DNA of 64,000 bases from Sphingomonas oleivorans (GTDB lineage Bacteria; Pseudomonadota; Alphaproteobacteria; Sphingomonadales; Sphingomonadaceae), in the NCBI RefSeq assembly GCF_003050615.1, contig NZ_NWBU01000004.1:558001-622000 (forward strand), given 5' to 3'. The notes under the pieces are model-generated. The model searched no databases and had not been told where the DNA came from. It saw only the letters and a list, made by a program, of their open reading frames with translations. The translations under genes were made by a program, and so were the position numbers. Below, in pieces: positions 1-8,807 of the stretch; within the stretch, counting starts at the first letter, position 1, and each line of letters opens with the position of its first letter.

Positions 1-1
1 C

Positions 2-217
2 GCGCGCGTCGACCTGCTCGTCAGTGACACGGAACTGACCGAACGCCGCACCGCCTTCGACGCCGCCGGCGGCTATGCCTATCCGCGCAGCCAGACACCC
101 TGGCAGATGATCCAGCGCCGCTTGGTGACGCAGCTCGAAACGGGTGCCGTGCTCGAAGGCGCGGACGGTTTCCAGCAACTCGCCCAAACCGCCGGCCTCC
201 CCCGCGACAGCCATTAG
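2..217 (+). CDS. IlvD/Edd family dehydratase, C-terminal end (partial)
   Basis: The first 71 codons visible are the 3' end of a gene that starts outside the window. The tail has the pattern of the IlvD/Edd family of Fe-S dehydratases, especially the sugar-acid (arabonate/xylonate-type) branch: a segment VSDTELTERR followed by SQTPWQMIQRRLV, QLETGAVLEGA and a terminal GLPRDSH. These enzymes remove water from aldonic acids or dihydroxy-acids in the cytoplasm. The active-site and cluster-binding cysteines lie upstream and cannot be seen, so the substrate is not assigned. It reads towards a decayed hydrolase on the opposite strand. Confidence 0.75.
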   Translation, partial: ARVDLLVSDTELTERRTAFDAAGGYAYPRSQTPWQMIQRRLVTQLETGAVLEGADGFQQLAQTAGLPRDSH

Positions 218-218
218 G

Positions 219-790
219 CCCGCTCGCCCAGCCAAACCACCGTCATGCCAGCAATAGTCATAGAACTCCTTCGCGACGTCTGGTGAGTCGGCGGTGACGG
301 TTTCCGGCGTCCGATGACGTATTTCTTCTCATCCCCCTCGGCTTCGACCCAGCGCTGCGCGGAGATCTCTTCGAGAGCCTTTCTGCGATCGGCCTCAGAC
401 ATCGTGTCACCAAGGCCCCTGGCGGCGGTCGCGCGCCATGTCATACATGCTGACCGTAGCGACCGCCTTCATCCTCGAATCGATCTGCGCGGCGCTGCGC
501 GCAAAGCCGCCGCTGCCGCAGATGCCAATGACGCCGATCCGATTACGGTCCACCAGAGGATGCACGCCCAGGAAGTCGACGGCGACACTGAAGTCCTCGA
601 CGAAGGCTTCCGGCGAGGCGATGAAATGCGGCTGGCCGCCGCTCTCGCCGTTGTAGGGCGTCGTGGGCCAAGGTGATGAAGCCGCGCTCGGCCATCTGCT
701 GCGCATAGAGACCCGACGCCTGCTCCTTCACGCCGCCAAACGGAGGGCCGACGACAAGGGCGAGATGCCGGGGGATCAGACCGCCTGTTG
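219..790 (-). pseudogene. alpha/beta hydrolase (dienelactone-hydrolase-like) remnant with several frameshifts
   Basis: The homologous protein can be followed on the minus strand only by changing frame at least three times. From 5' to 3' it reads [12 protein letters not shown] and [19 protein letters not shown] (about 780-660), then [22 protein letters not shown] and KAVATVSMYDMARDRR (about 655-415), then EADRRKALEEISAQRWVEAEG (about 415-300), then DVAKEFYDYCWHDGG (about 285-230). These match, in order, the conserved blocks of a bacterial alpha/beta hydrolase family, including the nucleophile elbow GICGSGG. The N-terminus is missing. With this many shifts it cannot encode a functional enzyme unless the assembly is wrong here. 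Confidence 0.75.
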
Positions 791-900
791 CGTCTGTTGG
801 CTATCAAGTGGCTCCTGGATCGAGCCATTGTGACGATCAGGCATGCCGTCTCCTCGATGTGCTCGCGGGGATGTGCGTGATATCGGCATGCCGGCCACGG

Positions 901-2088
901 CTAAGCCCCCTTGCGAGAGCTTATCGAGCCGAGGATCGCGGCCCCACCGAGCAGCACGGCGCTGGTCAGGAAGGTGCTCTGATATCCGCTCTTGTCGAAG
1001 AGATATCCGCCGACTGCGGCGCCAAGCGTGATCGCCATTTGAATGACAGCGACCATAAGGCCGCCGCCGGCCTCGGCGTCGTCCGGCAGGGTTCGGCTCA
1101 GCCAGGTCCACCAGGCGACCGGCGCGGCCGTGCCGATCAGACCCCAGCCAGCGAGCAGGACCGTGGCGGCAGCCGGTACTGTGCCCAGCGCTGTCAGCGC
1201 CAGCGCGATGGCCGCCATGGCGAGCGGCGCCCCGACAAGAGCTGCAGATAGGCGCTTGGTCACGATGAAGCCGATAAGCCAGGTGCCGAGCAGGCCCGCA
1301 CCGCCCATGACCAGCAGGATCAACGAAAGCATGGACACATTGACCTGAGTGACGGTCTCGAGAAAGGGCCGCAGATAGGTGAACAGGGCGAACTGTCCCA
1401 TGAACAGCAGGGTGACGGCGAGCATGCCTTGCGGCGCTTTCGGGCGACGAAGGACACCGAACGCGCTGGCCTTGCGAGAGGCGCGGTCCGAGGGCATCGG
1501 CGGCAGGCTCATGAACTGCCAGGCAAGCGTGATCGCCGCGAGGGGAACGACGGCAAAAAACGCGCCGCGCCAGCCGATATATTGGCCGAGGAAGCTGCCG
1601 AGCGGAGCCGCAATGGTGGTCGCCAGCGCATTGCCGCCATTGAGCAGGGCGAGCGCGCGGGGCACGTCCTTCTCCGTCACCAGCCGCATTACGGTGGCCG
1701 TGGACATCGACCAGAAGCCGCCTATGACGACGCCTAACAGCGCACGTCCCACCATCAGCACCGCAAAGTTCGGCGCGAAAGCCACCACCAATCCGGACGC
1801 CAGCATCAGGACGGTGAGGCCGAGCAGGATCTTGCGCCGGTCTACGCCCCTGGTCGCCGAGGAGATGAAGAGACTCGTCAGCACCGCGAAGACTCCCGAT
1901 ACGGAGATCGCCTGACCGGCAGTTCCCTCACTCAGCTGCAGGTCCGACGCGATCGGCGTCAGGAGACTGACCGGCATGAATTCGGATGCGATCAGCGTCG
2001 AGACGCAAAGGGTGAGCGCGAACACGGCCCCCCAGGCCGCGGGGCGTGAAAAGGATGCGTCGGGCACACCGGCGAGTTGGGTCGTCAT
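901..2088 (-). CDS. MFS transporter, drug:H+ antiporter (DHA1) type
   Basis: A 395-residue integral membrane protein with about twelve hydrophobic segments typical of the major facilitator superfamily. The segment VDRRKILLGLTVLMLASGLV (about residues 75-95) is the cytoplasmic loop between helices 2 and 3, and LMVGRALLGVVIGGFWSMS (about 110-128) resembles helix 4 of DHA1 exporters. It probably exports a small molecule by proton antiport; the substrate is unknown. The ATG at 2088 is chosen because AGGAAAG lies just upstream, although an open frame continues to 2151. It is the gene downstream of a LysR regulator on the same strand, which may control it. Confidence 0.85.
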   Translation of the reverse strand: MTTQLAGVPDASFSRPAAWGAVFALTLCVSTLIASEFMPVSLLTPIASDLQLSEGTAGQAISVSGVFAVLTSLFISSATRGVDRRKILLGLTVLMLASGLVVAFAPNFAVLMVGRALLGVVIGGFWSMSTATVMRLVTEKDVPRALALLNGGNALATTIAAPLGSFLGQYIGWRGAFFAVVPLAAITLAWQFMSLPPMPSDRASRKASAFGVLRRPKAPQGMLAVTLLFMGQFALFTYLRPFLETVTQVNVSMLSLILLVMGGAGLLGTWLIGFIVTKRLSAALVGAPLAMAAIALALTALGTVPAAATVLLAGWGLIGTAAPVAWWTWLSRTLPDDAEAGGGLMVAVIQMAITLGAAVGGYLFDKSGYQSTFLTSAVLLGGAAILGSISSRKGA

Positions 2089-2253
2089 GGCTTTCCTCAG
2101 GTTGCTTGGCACGCCGTCAAATGCGGGGCGCTTGAAGGGCGGAAGCAACATCCGCAGCCGGAACGTAGGCGCTACGGCGCTCTTTGATCAGTCGGACTCG
2201 ATTGGATGCGACGATGCATGAAATTCATCGATCCGGACTGGAGCGTTTCGTCT

Positions 2254-3162
2254 CTACAGGCCAAGTGGCCGCAGTTCGCGCACCAGATCGATGAACAGGC
2301 GAAGGGCCGACGGAAGCTGACGCCTGCTCGAATAATAGATGTGAAAGGCAGGCCCGACCGAAACCCAGTCGTCGAGGACCGTGCAGAGGGTGCCGTCTTC
2401 GAGCGCCTGGCGGACCATCGGCTCGGCAAGGTACATCAGCCCCGCGCCTTGCTTGACCGCGGGCAGTGCCACCTGCCCCTGGTCGATCGTCAGCGCGCCG
2501 GGCACGTTCACGGCCAACTGCTCGTCGCCGCGCTCGAATTCCCATCGGTAGATGCGGTCGTCACCGGTGCGGATCTGCACGCATCGATGCGCCTGAAGAT
2601 CGTTCGGGTGGGTGGGTGTGCCGAACCGTTGCAGATAGGCAGGCGCGGCCACGACGAGCCAACGTATGTCCGCCGACAGGCGCTGGGCGACCATGTCTTC
2701 GGGCACGGTGCCGCCGTATCGGATTCCAGCGTCGTAGCCGCTGTCGATCACATCGATCATGCGGTTGCTGACCGAAATCTCGATCTCCACATCCGGATAG
2801 CGTTCGAGGAAGGTGGCCAGCACCGGCGCCACGAGATAATCGGCCGCCTCGGTCGGCACGCTCAACCGGACGCGGCCGATCGGCGCGTCGCGGAAGCGGT
2901 TGAGGACGTCGACAGCTCGGCCGATCTCGTCGAACGGCTCAAGGATAGCGGATTGGAGCGCTTCGCCGGCTGCCGTCAGGGTGACGCTCCGGCTCGTCCG
3001 GTTGAGGAGGCGAACGCCAAGTCGCTCCTCGAGACCTTTGAGCGCATGGCTGAGCGCCGATGCGCTGATCCCGAGCTCGAGCCCCGCGCGCCGGAAATTC
3101 CGGTGCTTGGCGATCTCAAGAAAGTAGCTGAGGTCGGCGAAGTCTGATCGACGAAATTGCAT
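2254..3162 (-). CDS. LysR family transcriptional regulator
   Basis: A 302-residue regulator. The N-terminal winged helix-turn-helix (about residues 8-66) reads DLSYFLEIAKHRNFRRAG, then ISASALSHALKGLEERLGVR, then LLNRTSRSVTLTAAG. The rest is the periplasmic-binding-like effector domain ending in LYYSSRRQLPSALRLF. The ATG at 3162 is preceded by a purine-rich GGAGGAAGGG element. A TTG at 3186 would add eight residues. It lies between an MFS exporter gene and a cysteine hydrolase gene, all on the minus strand, so it may regulate the exporter. It is similar in sequence to the LysR protein at 38101-39012. Confidence 0.9.
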   Translation of the reverse strand: MQFRRSDFADLSYFLEIAKHRNFRRAGLELGISASALSHALKGLEERLGVRLLNRTSRSVTLTAAGEALQSAILEPFDEIGRAVDVLNRFRDAPIGRVRLSVPTEAADYLVAPVLATFLERYPDVEIEISVSNRMIDVIDSGYDAGIRYGGTVPEDMVAQRLSADIRWLVVAAPAYLQRFGTPTHPNDLQAHRCVQIRTGDDRIYRWEFERGDEQLAVNVPGALTIDQGQVALPAVKQGAGLMYLAEPMVRQALEDGTLCTVLDDWVSVGPAFHIYYSSRRQLPSALRLFIDLVRELRPLGL

Positions 3163-3269
3163 TCCTTTCAGCCCTTCCTCCTCCAATCGACTTGGCGCGT
3201 TTGCTTCATATTGCCTTTGTCATCGACGGGACACCGCCGAAGCCGCGACTCGAATTTGCCGACCAATGC

Positions 3270-3431
3270 TCAGCCGGCGAGAGACGCGTTGTCGTTGACC
3301 AACTGATACTTCACGTCGCTGCGCTGCATGCGGTCGGAGGCTTCTTCACCCCCTCGCGCCGGGACCATTTCGGTGGCAGCGACGATCCCGTGGCGGGAGC
3401 AGAAGTCGAGCATGTCCTGAGCTGAATGCAT
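3270..3431 (-). pseudogene. zinc-dependent alcohol dehydrogenase, C-terminal remnant
   Basis: A 53-codon open frame matches the last part of YahK/cinnamyl-alcohol-type zinc alcohol dehydrogenases: AQDMLDFCSRHGIVA, then a degenerate linker, then DRMQRSDVKYQLVNDNASL. The full family is about 350 residues, so roughly 85 percent of the gene is missing, including the catalytic zinc site and most of the Rossmann domain. It ends cleanly with a stop codon, so it is the surviving 3' end of a deleted gene. Confidence 0.7.
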
Positions 3432-3452
3432 TCGATGACCCTCGCTGGAAGC

Positions 3453-4052
3453 CTATTGCAGGGCGGCCAGGAAGGCGTCGTGCGTCATGGGCTGCGAGAA
3501 CATCGCGAAGTCCTTGCTCACCGCCATCTGCTGCTCTTCCTCGCTGAGGGCGGCGGTGCAGTCGGTGAGCGTCACCACGCGATAGCCGCGCTCATAGGCC
3601 GAGCGCATCGTCGACTCGACGCAGCAATTGGTCAGGAACCCCGCCAGCACGACATGGGTGATGCCGCGGGCACGCAGGATGAAATCGATATTGGTGCTGG
3701 CAAAGCAGTCGAGCCCGCGTTTCCCTTCGATGACGATATCGCCCTCGACCGGGCTCAGTTCGTCGATGATCTGGGCGCCCCAGCTGCCCTTGCGGAAGGC
3801 GTTCGACGCAAGCACGCCCGCGAGGATGCCATAGGGCTCGGCAGGGATCTCGGGATAGCCTTCGGCAAACGAGATGGGCGCATGCATGATGGTGACGCCC
3901 CGGGCACGCGCGGCTTCGACGGTGGCCAGGCTGTTGGCGAGCATGTTGCTGCTCTCCATCACGGCCTGGACCGCTGCATGCTGGACGCCGCCCTCCTTCA
4001 CGAAGTCGTTCTGATATTCGATCAGGACGAGCGCGGTTGTGCGGGGATCCAT
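3453..4052 (-). CDS. cysteine hydrolase, isochorismatase-like family
   Basis: A 199-residue member of the isochorismatase-like cysteine hydrolase fold. The expected catalytic triad is visible: Asp16 in EYQNDF, Lys111 in EGKRGLDCF and Cys144 in TNCCVEST. Such enzymes hydrolyse amides, ureido compounds or enol ethers in the cytoplasm; the substrate cannot be told from sequence. GGAG lies about 6 bases before the ATG. It follows the aldehyde oxidoreductase genes on the same strand. A gapless homologue lies at 25153-25797 in this window, with the same numbering of all three catalytic residues. Confidence 0.9.
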   Translation of the reverse strand: MDPRTTALVLIEYQNDFVKEGGVQHAAVQAVMESSNMLANSLATVEAARARGVTIMHAPISFAEGYPEIPAEPYGILAGVLASNAFRKGSWGAQIIDELSPVEGDIVIEGKRGLDCFASTNIDFILRARGITHVVLAGFLTNCCVESTMRSAYERGYRVVTLTDCTAALSEEEQQMAVSKDFAMFSQPMTHDAFLAALQ

Positions 4053-4086
4053 AGTAGCTCCAATCGGTTCGTGTTGCCGCGCCGCC

Positions 4087-4132
4087 TCAAGTCATCTGAG
4101 GAAGGCGGTCGAGATATTTGTCGAGCGTGATC
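4087..4132 (-). pseudogene. 3' tip of a second molybdopterin-binding dehydrogenase subunit gene
   Basis: The minus strand reads ITLDKYLDRLPQMT then a stop. This nearly repeats the last residues of the intact large subunit encoded at 4796-6985 (ITLDKYLDRLPQMA). A run of about 24 bases is identical in the two places. Upstream of this tip the sequence is the unrelated cyclophilin-like gene, so this looks like the footprint of a former second copy or of a partial duplication that ended in the 3' tip. Confidence 0.6.
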
Positions 4133-4141
4133 GAGGACCTC

Positions 4142-4645
4142 TCAATCCGCGCGCTCGATCCGCGCGGAGAATGAACCGCTCCGCATCAGTGCTTGCTGGC
4201 CAGACACGATTCTGCCCATCTTGATCAGGTCGCGGGACGGCTCATATCCCTTGTAGAAGATGGCAATGTTCCCCCAGGGAACATAATAGGTGATGTCCCA
4301 CACATTGGCTGCATAGTCCGTCGTCCGGCCTTCGGTCGAAAGCCGCCGGGGGGCGAGGTGGCTGATCTTCTCGCGCCCCGCAAAATCCTCGAACTGCACG
4401 GTCATGGGCAGCAGCGCGACGAAATCGCGCGAGGTGGGGTTATCCTCCAGCACCGCTTTGACGGGGGTGCCATCGACGATGATGTTCATGGTCATGCTCA
4501 TACGTTTCGATTCCTGCCTCGGAGGCATCTGGGCTTCGACCTGATTTCCAATGACGGCCTGCGGGACCATCATCGGTAGCACCAGCGCGAGCACGATGAC
4601 GAGGGGCAGTGCCAGCGCCAGCATTCTACGCGAACGCCGATTCAT
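4142..4645 (-). CDS. membrane-anchored cyclophilin-like fold protein
   Basis: A 167-residue protein. Residues 1-35 form a basic leader followed by a hydrophobic segment (LALALPLVIVLALVLPMM), so it is probably membrane-anchored or exported. The rest matches the small cyclophilin-like domain family: DGTPVKAVLEDNPTSRDFVA, LPMTVQFEDFAGREKI, then DITYYVPWGNIAIFYKG and a terminal GSFSARIER. The function of this family is not established; it has a cyclophilin-type barrel but is not a proven isomerase. The ATG at 4645 has AAGGGAG upstream; the open frame continues further but without a better start. It lies directly downstream of the large oxidoreductase subunit, so the export signal fits a job with that periplasmic enzyme. 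Confidence 0.75.
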   Translation of the reverse strand: MNRRSRRMLALALPLVIVLALVLPMMVPQAVIGNQVEAQMPPRQESKRMSMTMNIIVDGTPVKAVLEDNPTSRDFVALLPMTVQFEDFAGREKISHLAPRRLSTEGRTTDYAANVWDITYYVPWGNIAIFYKGYEPSRDLIKMGRIVSGQQALMRSGSFSARIERAD

Positions 4646-4795
4646 TTTTCGCTCCCTTGTGAGAACGTAAGGCAATAATCGCCCCCTTCTCCTCGCCCCG
4701 CGGGAAAAGCCTGGGCGACGGCGCAGAACCTCATGCACCAGGACCTGGACTGCGCGGAATGGAGAACTATCTGCGCATTCATCGGACACCCAGCC

Positions 4796-6985
4796 TCACG
4801 CCATCTGCGGCAGACGATCGAGATATTTGTCGAGCGTGATCGGATAGTCGCGCACGCGCACGCCGGTGGCATTGTAGATAGCGTTGGCGACCGCGGCGCC
4901 CACGCCGCACAGGCCGAGCTCACCGATACCCTTGGCCTTCATCGGAGACACGATCGGGTCCGTTTCGTCGAGGAACACGACCTCAAGATGCGGAATGTCC
5001 GCATGGACCGGAACCTCGTAGCCGGCGAGATCATGGTTGACGAAAAAGCCGAAGCGCTTGTCGACGGCCAACTCCTCCATGAGCGCGCCGCCGACTCCCA
5101 TGGTCATCGCGCCGATCATCTGGCTGCGCGCCGAGATCGGGTTGAGGATGCGTCCGGCCGCTGCGACAGCGAGCATCCGACGGATTCGCGTCTCGCCGGT
5201 CGCCATGTCCACTGCAGCTTCCACGAAATGCGCGCCAAAGGTCGATTGCTGGTAGGTCTTCTCCAGATCGCCCCATTCCATCCTGTCCTCGGCCACGATC
5301 TCGCCGGCCTTGGCGGCGTCGGCGAGAGCAACCGATCGATTGCCGCTGCGAACCTGGCCATCGGCGAAGGTCGCCTCGCTGGCGTTGAAGCCGAGACGCT
5401 GCGCGACCGCCTCGCGCAGTTTCACGCATGCGGCATAGACGCCCGAGGTCGAGCTGTTCGCACCGAACTGGCCGCCCGATCCGGAGGAGACAGGGAAATT
5501 GGAATCGCCCAGGCGCACGACGACCCGATCGAGGTCCACGCCCATCATCTCCGCCGCGGTCTGGGCGATGATCGTATAGCTGCCGGTGCCGATATCGGTC
5601 ATGTCGGTCTCGACCGTGACCATGCCATCGTCGCCAAGACGGACGCGCGCACCCGAGGTGAAGTTCATATTGTTGCGAAAGGCGGCGGCCATGCCCATGC
5701 CGACGAGCCAACGCCCATCGCGCACGCTGCCGGGCTTCGCATTGCGCCGGTTCCAGCCAAAGCGCTCGGCCCCCTGGCGCAGGCATTCGACGAGCTGGCG
5801 CTGCGAAAATTTGCGGCTCGGGTTCTCGGGATCGACCTGGGTATCGTTGACGATGCGGAATTCCACCGGGTCCATGCCCAGCTTTTCCGCCATCTCGTCC
5901 ATCGCGATCTCGAGCGCCATCATGCCGGGTGCCTCGCCGGGCGCGCGCATGGCATTGCCTTCCGGCAGGTCGAGTACCGCAAGCCGCGTCCGGATCAGGC
6001 GGTTGGCACCCGCATAGAGGAGGCGACTCTGTTGGACGGCTACTTCCGGGCCACCGCCAGGCTGGTCGCCCGACCAGCTTTCATGGGCAAATGCAGTGAT
6101 CTTGCCGTCCGGGGTCGCACCCAGCCGGATAAGCTGGATGGTTGCCGGGCGATGGGTCGTGTTGTTGATCGAGAAGGGGCGCGGCATGGCGACCTTCACA
6201 GGACGTTTCGCGGCACGCGCGCCCAGTGCTGCCATCACCGCCTCGCTGCGCAGGAACAGCTTCCCGCCGAACCCGCCGCCGATATAGGGCGACACCATCC
6301 TGACCTTCTCCGCCGGAATGCCGAGCGTGGTGGCCAGATCGGTCCGTCCCCAGTCGATCATCTGGTTGGACGTCCAGACGGTTAGTTGATCGCCCTCCCA
6401 GGCCGCGACGGTCGCATAGGGCTCCATCATCGCATGGCTGTGGTCGGGCGTCGTATAGGTGGCATCAAGCTTGACGGGCGCGGCGGCATAGGCCTGATCG
6501 AAATCGCCGACCGTGGCGCTCGGTTCTGAGGGGCCGGCGTCGTCCTTCGCTGCCGCCAGGTCGAAACGTCCTTCCGCCCGCGCATATTGTACGGTGATGA
6601 GGCTTGCCGCGTGGCGGGCCTGCTCGAAGGTCTCCGCCACGACGATCGCGATCGCCTGATGGTAGTGATCGACCTCGGGACCACCCAGAAGCTTGGCCGT
6701 GTTGAATTTACCTTTGCCGAGCGGGCCGGCGTCGGCTGCCGTGACAATCGCCAGCACGCCGGGCGCCGCCTTGGCATATTTAAGGTCCATGGACGTGATC
6801 CGCCCCTTGGCGATCGCGGCCCCGACAATGAAGCCGTAGGCCGCGTTCGGGGCCACATCGTGATGCTCATAGGCATAGGGCGCGGTGCCCGTCACCTTGA
6901 GCGGACCGTCGATGCGATGGGTCGGCTTGCCGACGACGCGCAACTGATCGATGGGGTTCTGGCCCGCAGGCGTGTCGAACTTCAT
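4796..6985 (-). CDS. paoC: molybdopterin-binding subunit of PaoABC-type aldehyde oxidoreductase
   Basis: A 729-residue large subunit of the xanthine oxidase family, close in length to E. coli PaoC. The N-terminal a/b hammerhead domain begins near GKPTHRIDGPLKVTG (about residues 17-31). Molybdopterin-binding blocks follow, including GGGFGGK (about 235-241), AMRAPGEAPGMMALE and DIGTGSYTIIAQTAAEM. The catalytic glutamate lies in KGIGELGLCGVGAA near the C-terminus. In the known enzyme this subunit binds the molybdenum cofactor and oxidises aromatic and other aldehydes to acids. It follows paoB by 3 bases and must be folded and exported with the Tat-signal-bearing paoA product, because it has no signal itself. 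Confidence 0.9.
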   Translation of the reverse strand: MKFDTPAGQNPIDQLRVVGKPTHRIDGPLKVTGTAPYAYEHHDVAPNAAYGFIVGAAIAKGRITSMDLKYAKAAPGVLAIVTAADAGPLGKGKFNTAKLLGGPEVDHYHQAIAIVVAETFEQARHAASLITVQYARAEGRFDLAAAKDDAGPSEPSATVGDFDQAYAAAPVKLDATYTTPDHSHAMMEPYATVAAWEGDQLTVWTSNQMIDWGRTDLATTLGIPAEKVRMVSPYIGGGFGGKLFLRSEAVMAALGARAAKRPVKVAMPRPFSINNTTHRPATIQLIRLGATPDGKITAFAHESWSGDQPGGGPEVAVQQSRLLYAGANRLIRTRLAVLDLPEGNAMRAPGEAPGMMALEIAMDEMAEKLGMDPVEFRIVNDTQVDPENPSRKFSQRQLVECLRQGAERFGWNRRNAKPGSVRDGRWLVGMGMAAAFRNNMNFTSGARVRLGDDGMVTVETDMTDIGTGSYTIIAQTAAEMMGVDLDRVVVRLGDSNFPVSSGSGGQFGANSSTSGVYAACVKLREAVAQRLGFNASEATFADGQVRSGNRSVALADAAKAGEIVAEDRMEWGDLEKTYQQSTFGAHFVEAAVDMATGETRIRRMLAVAAAGRILNPISARSQMIGAMTMGVGGALMEELAVDKRFGFFVNHDLAGYEVPVHADIPHLEVVFLDETDPIVSPMKAKGIGELGLCGVGAAVANAIYNATGVRVRDYPITLDKYLDRLPQMA

Positions 6986-6988
6986 GGG

Positions 6989-7939
6989 TCAGCCTTTCGC
7001 TTCTGCCATCACCGCGCCGAGCGTGCGCTCGACCAGGGTCAGCTTGAACTCGTTGTGATGCGTGGGCCTCGCGCCGGCGAGGAGCTTCGCGGTGACCGCC
7101 TTGGCTCCCTGCGGCATTTCCGCCTCGGCCGCTTCGACGCGCCAGGGCTTGGGCGCGACGCCGCCGACCGCCACGCGCCCGGTCCCGTCCTTCTGGATGA
7201 TCGCCCCGATCGAGATCAGGGCAAAGGCATAGGACGCCCGGTCGCGCACCTTATGATAGATGTGTGTCCCGCCGATCGGCCGGGGAAGAGTGACGGCGGT
7301 AATGAGTTCGCCCCGCTCCAGCGCATTCTCGATATGGGGCGTGTTGCCCGGCAGCCGATGGAAGTCCGCGATCGGGATCGTCCGCGTGGACCCGTCCGCC
7401 TTGATCGTCTCGACCGAGGCGTCGAGCGCGCGCAGCGCGATTGCCATGTCGCTCGGATGCGTGGCGATGCAGGCGTCGCTGATGCCGATCACGCCGAGCT
7501 GGCGGCTGAAGCCGCCGAGCGCCGCGCAGCCCGAACCGGGTTGGCGCTTGTTGCAGGGCATGTTGGTGTCATAAAAATAGGAGCAGCGCGTCCGCTGGAG
7601 CAGATTGCCGGCGGTTGTCGCTTTGTTGCGCAGCTGCCCCGAGGCGCCGGCGACCGTGGCCCGGCTGATCAGGCCATAGTCGCGCCGGATGCGTGGATGG
7701 GAGGCAAGCGCCGTGTTGCTGACCAGCGCGCCGACCCGGACGCCGCCGTCCTGCATATCCTCGATCTTGTCGAAACCTAGGCCGTTGACGTCGATCAGGT
7801 GGGTCGGGGTCTCGATCTCGAGCTTCATGAGATCGAGCAGGTTGGTGCCTCCGGCGATGAACCTGGCGCCGGGCCGGCCCGCAACCTTCGCCGCAGCATC
7901 CCGGGCCGATGTCGCGCGTTCGTAGGTGAAGGGCCTCAT
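6989..7939 (-). CDS. paoB: FAD-binding subunit of PaoABC-type aldehyde oxidoreductase
   Basis: A 316-residue FAD subunit. The FAD-binding loop [12 protein letters not shown] is at residues 28-39 and [12 protein letters not shown] at 108-119. Four cysteines (119, 129, 138, 157) in the pattern [20 protein letters not shown] and then DACIAT form the insertion that carries an extra 4Fe-4S cluster in PaoB and 4-hydroxybenzoyl-CoA-reductase-like subunits. The ATG at 7939 overlaps the paoA stop codon (ATGA), which signals translational coupling. The subunit passes electrons between the molybdenum centre, the Fe-S clusters and FAD. Confidence 0.9.
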   Translation of the reverse strand: MRPFTYERATSARDAAAKVAGRPGARFIAGGTNLLDLMKLEIETPTHLIDVNGLGFDKIEDMQDGGVRVGALVSNTALASHPRIRRDYGLISRATVAGASGQLRNKATTAGNLLQRTRCSYFYDTNMPCNKRQPGSGCAALGGFSRQLGVIGISDACIATHPSDMAIALRALDASVETIKADGSTRTIPIADFHRLPGNTPHIENALERGELITAVTLPRPIGGTHIYHKVRDRASYAFALISIGAIIQKDGTGRVAVGGVAPKPWRVEAAEAEMPQGAKAVTAKLLAGARPTHHNEFKLTLVERTLGAVMAEAKG

Positions 7940-8571
7940 GCGCCATCTCCTGCGACTTCGGTCATCGCCTCGAGGATGTTGGAATAGGCGCCGCAGCGAC
8001 AGATATTGCCGCTCATGCGTTCGCGCATCTCCGCGTTCGTGACCTGCGGCGCTTCGGTCAGGCTTGCCGTGACGTGGCTCGGAACGCCGGCCCTGATCTC
8101 GTCGAGCACGGCGACGGCCGAACAGATCTGGCCGGGCGTGCAATAGCCGCATTGAAAGCCGTCATGCCTAACGAACGCCGCCTGCATCGGATGCAGCTTA
8201 TCCGGCGTGCCCAGGCCTTCGATCGTGGTGATGCGGTCGCCCTCGTGCATGACGGCGAGGCTGAGGCAACTGTTGATGCGCTCACCATTCACGATCACCG
8301 TGCAGGCGCCGCACTGCCCATGGTCGCAGCCCTTCTTGGTGCCGGTCAGGTGAAGATGATCGCGCAGGACGTCCAGCAAGGTTGTGCGGGTATCCACCTC
8401 GAGCTGGCGGCGTTTGCCATTGACCTCTAACGAGACCGGCATCGCAGGCGGGGGCGATGCCGGAACAGGTTGGGCGGCGTCGAGCTGGGGCGTGGTTGCG
8501 ATCGCCATCGAAGCGGCTCCTCCTGCCAGAACTCCCCGTCTCGACACCGCAATGGGACCGGAATTGTCCAT
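7936..8571 (-). CDS. paoA: Tat-exported 2Fe-2S subunit of PaoABC-type aldehyde oxidoreductase
   Basis: A 211-residue small subunit. A twin-arginine signal ([11 protein letters not shown], residues 10-20) precedes a proline-rich linker. A ferredoxin-type 2Fe-2S domain has Cys82, 87, 90 and 102 ([10 protein letters not shown]). A second all-helical 2Fe-2S domain has Cys141 and 144 (QCGYCTPGQ) and Cys191 and 193 (NICRCGAY). The Tat signal implies that the assembled heterotrimer is exported folded to the periplasm, as in E. coli Pao. It is the first gene of the paoABC set; 236 bases separate it from xdhC upstream, enough for its own promoter. Confidence 0.9.
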   Translation of the reverse strand: MDNSGPIAVSRRGVLAGGAASMAIATTPQLDAAQPVPASPPPAMPVSLEVNGKRRQLEVDTRTTLLDVLRDHLHLTGTKKGCDHGQCGACTVIVNGERINSCLSLAVMHEGDRITTIEGLGTPDKLHPMQAAFVRHDGFQCGYCTPGQICSAVAVLDEIRAGVPSHVTASLTEAPQVTNAEMRERMSGNICRCGAYSNILEAMTEVAGDGA

Positions 8572-8807
8572 TTGCCTGTCATCCTTTCTGTGATCGCCGC
8601 CAGATGGCTGGGTGGGGTTTGGATATTTGATCGCCTCGGCATCGCGCCAGCGAATATCCGCAAACCTGATTTCTCTCCGGTCTATGTTATTGAGTCCTCT
8701 CCCTTGGGATTAGAGCCGGTTCATTTGATGCACCGATGAGGAGATCTCAACGAAGCCGCCGGAACGGTCGCCCCGGGCGAGCCTATCCGTCTGGTTTCAA
8801 GCGCGAT

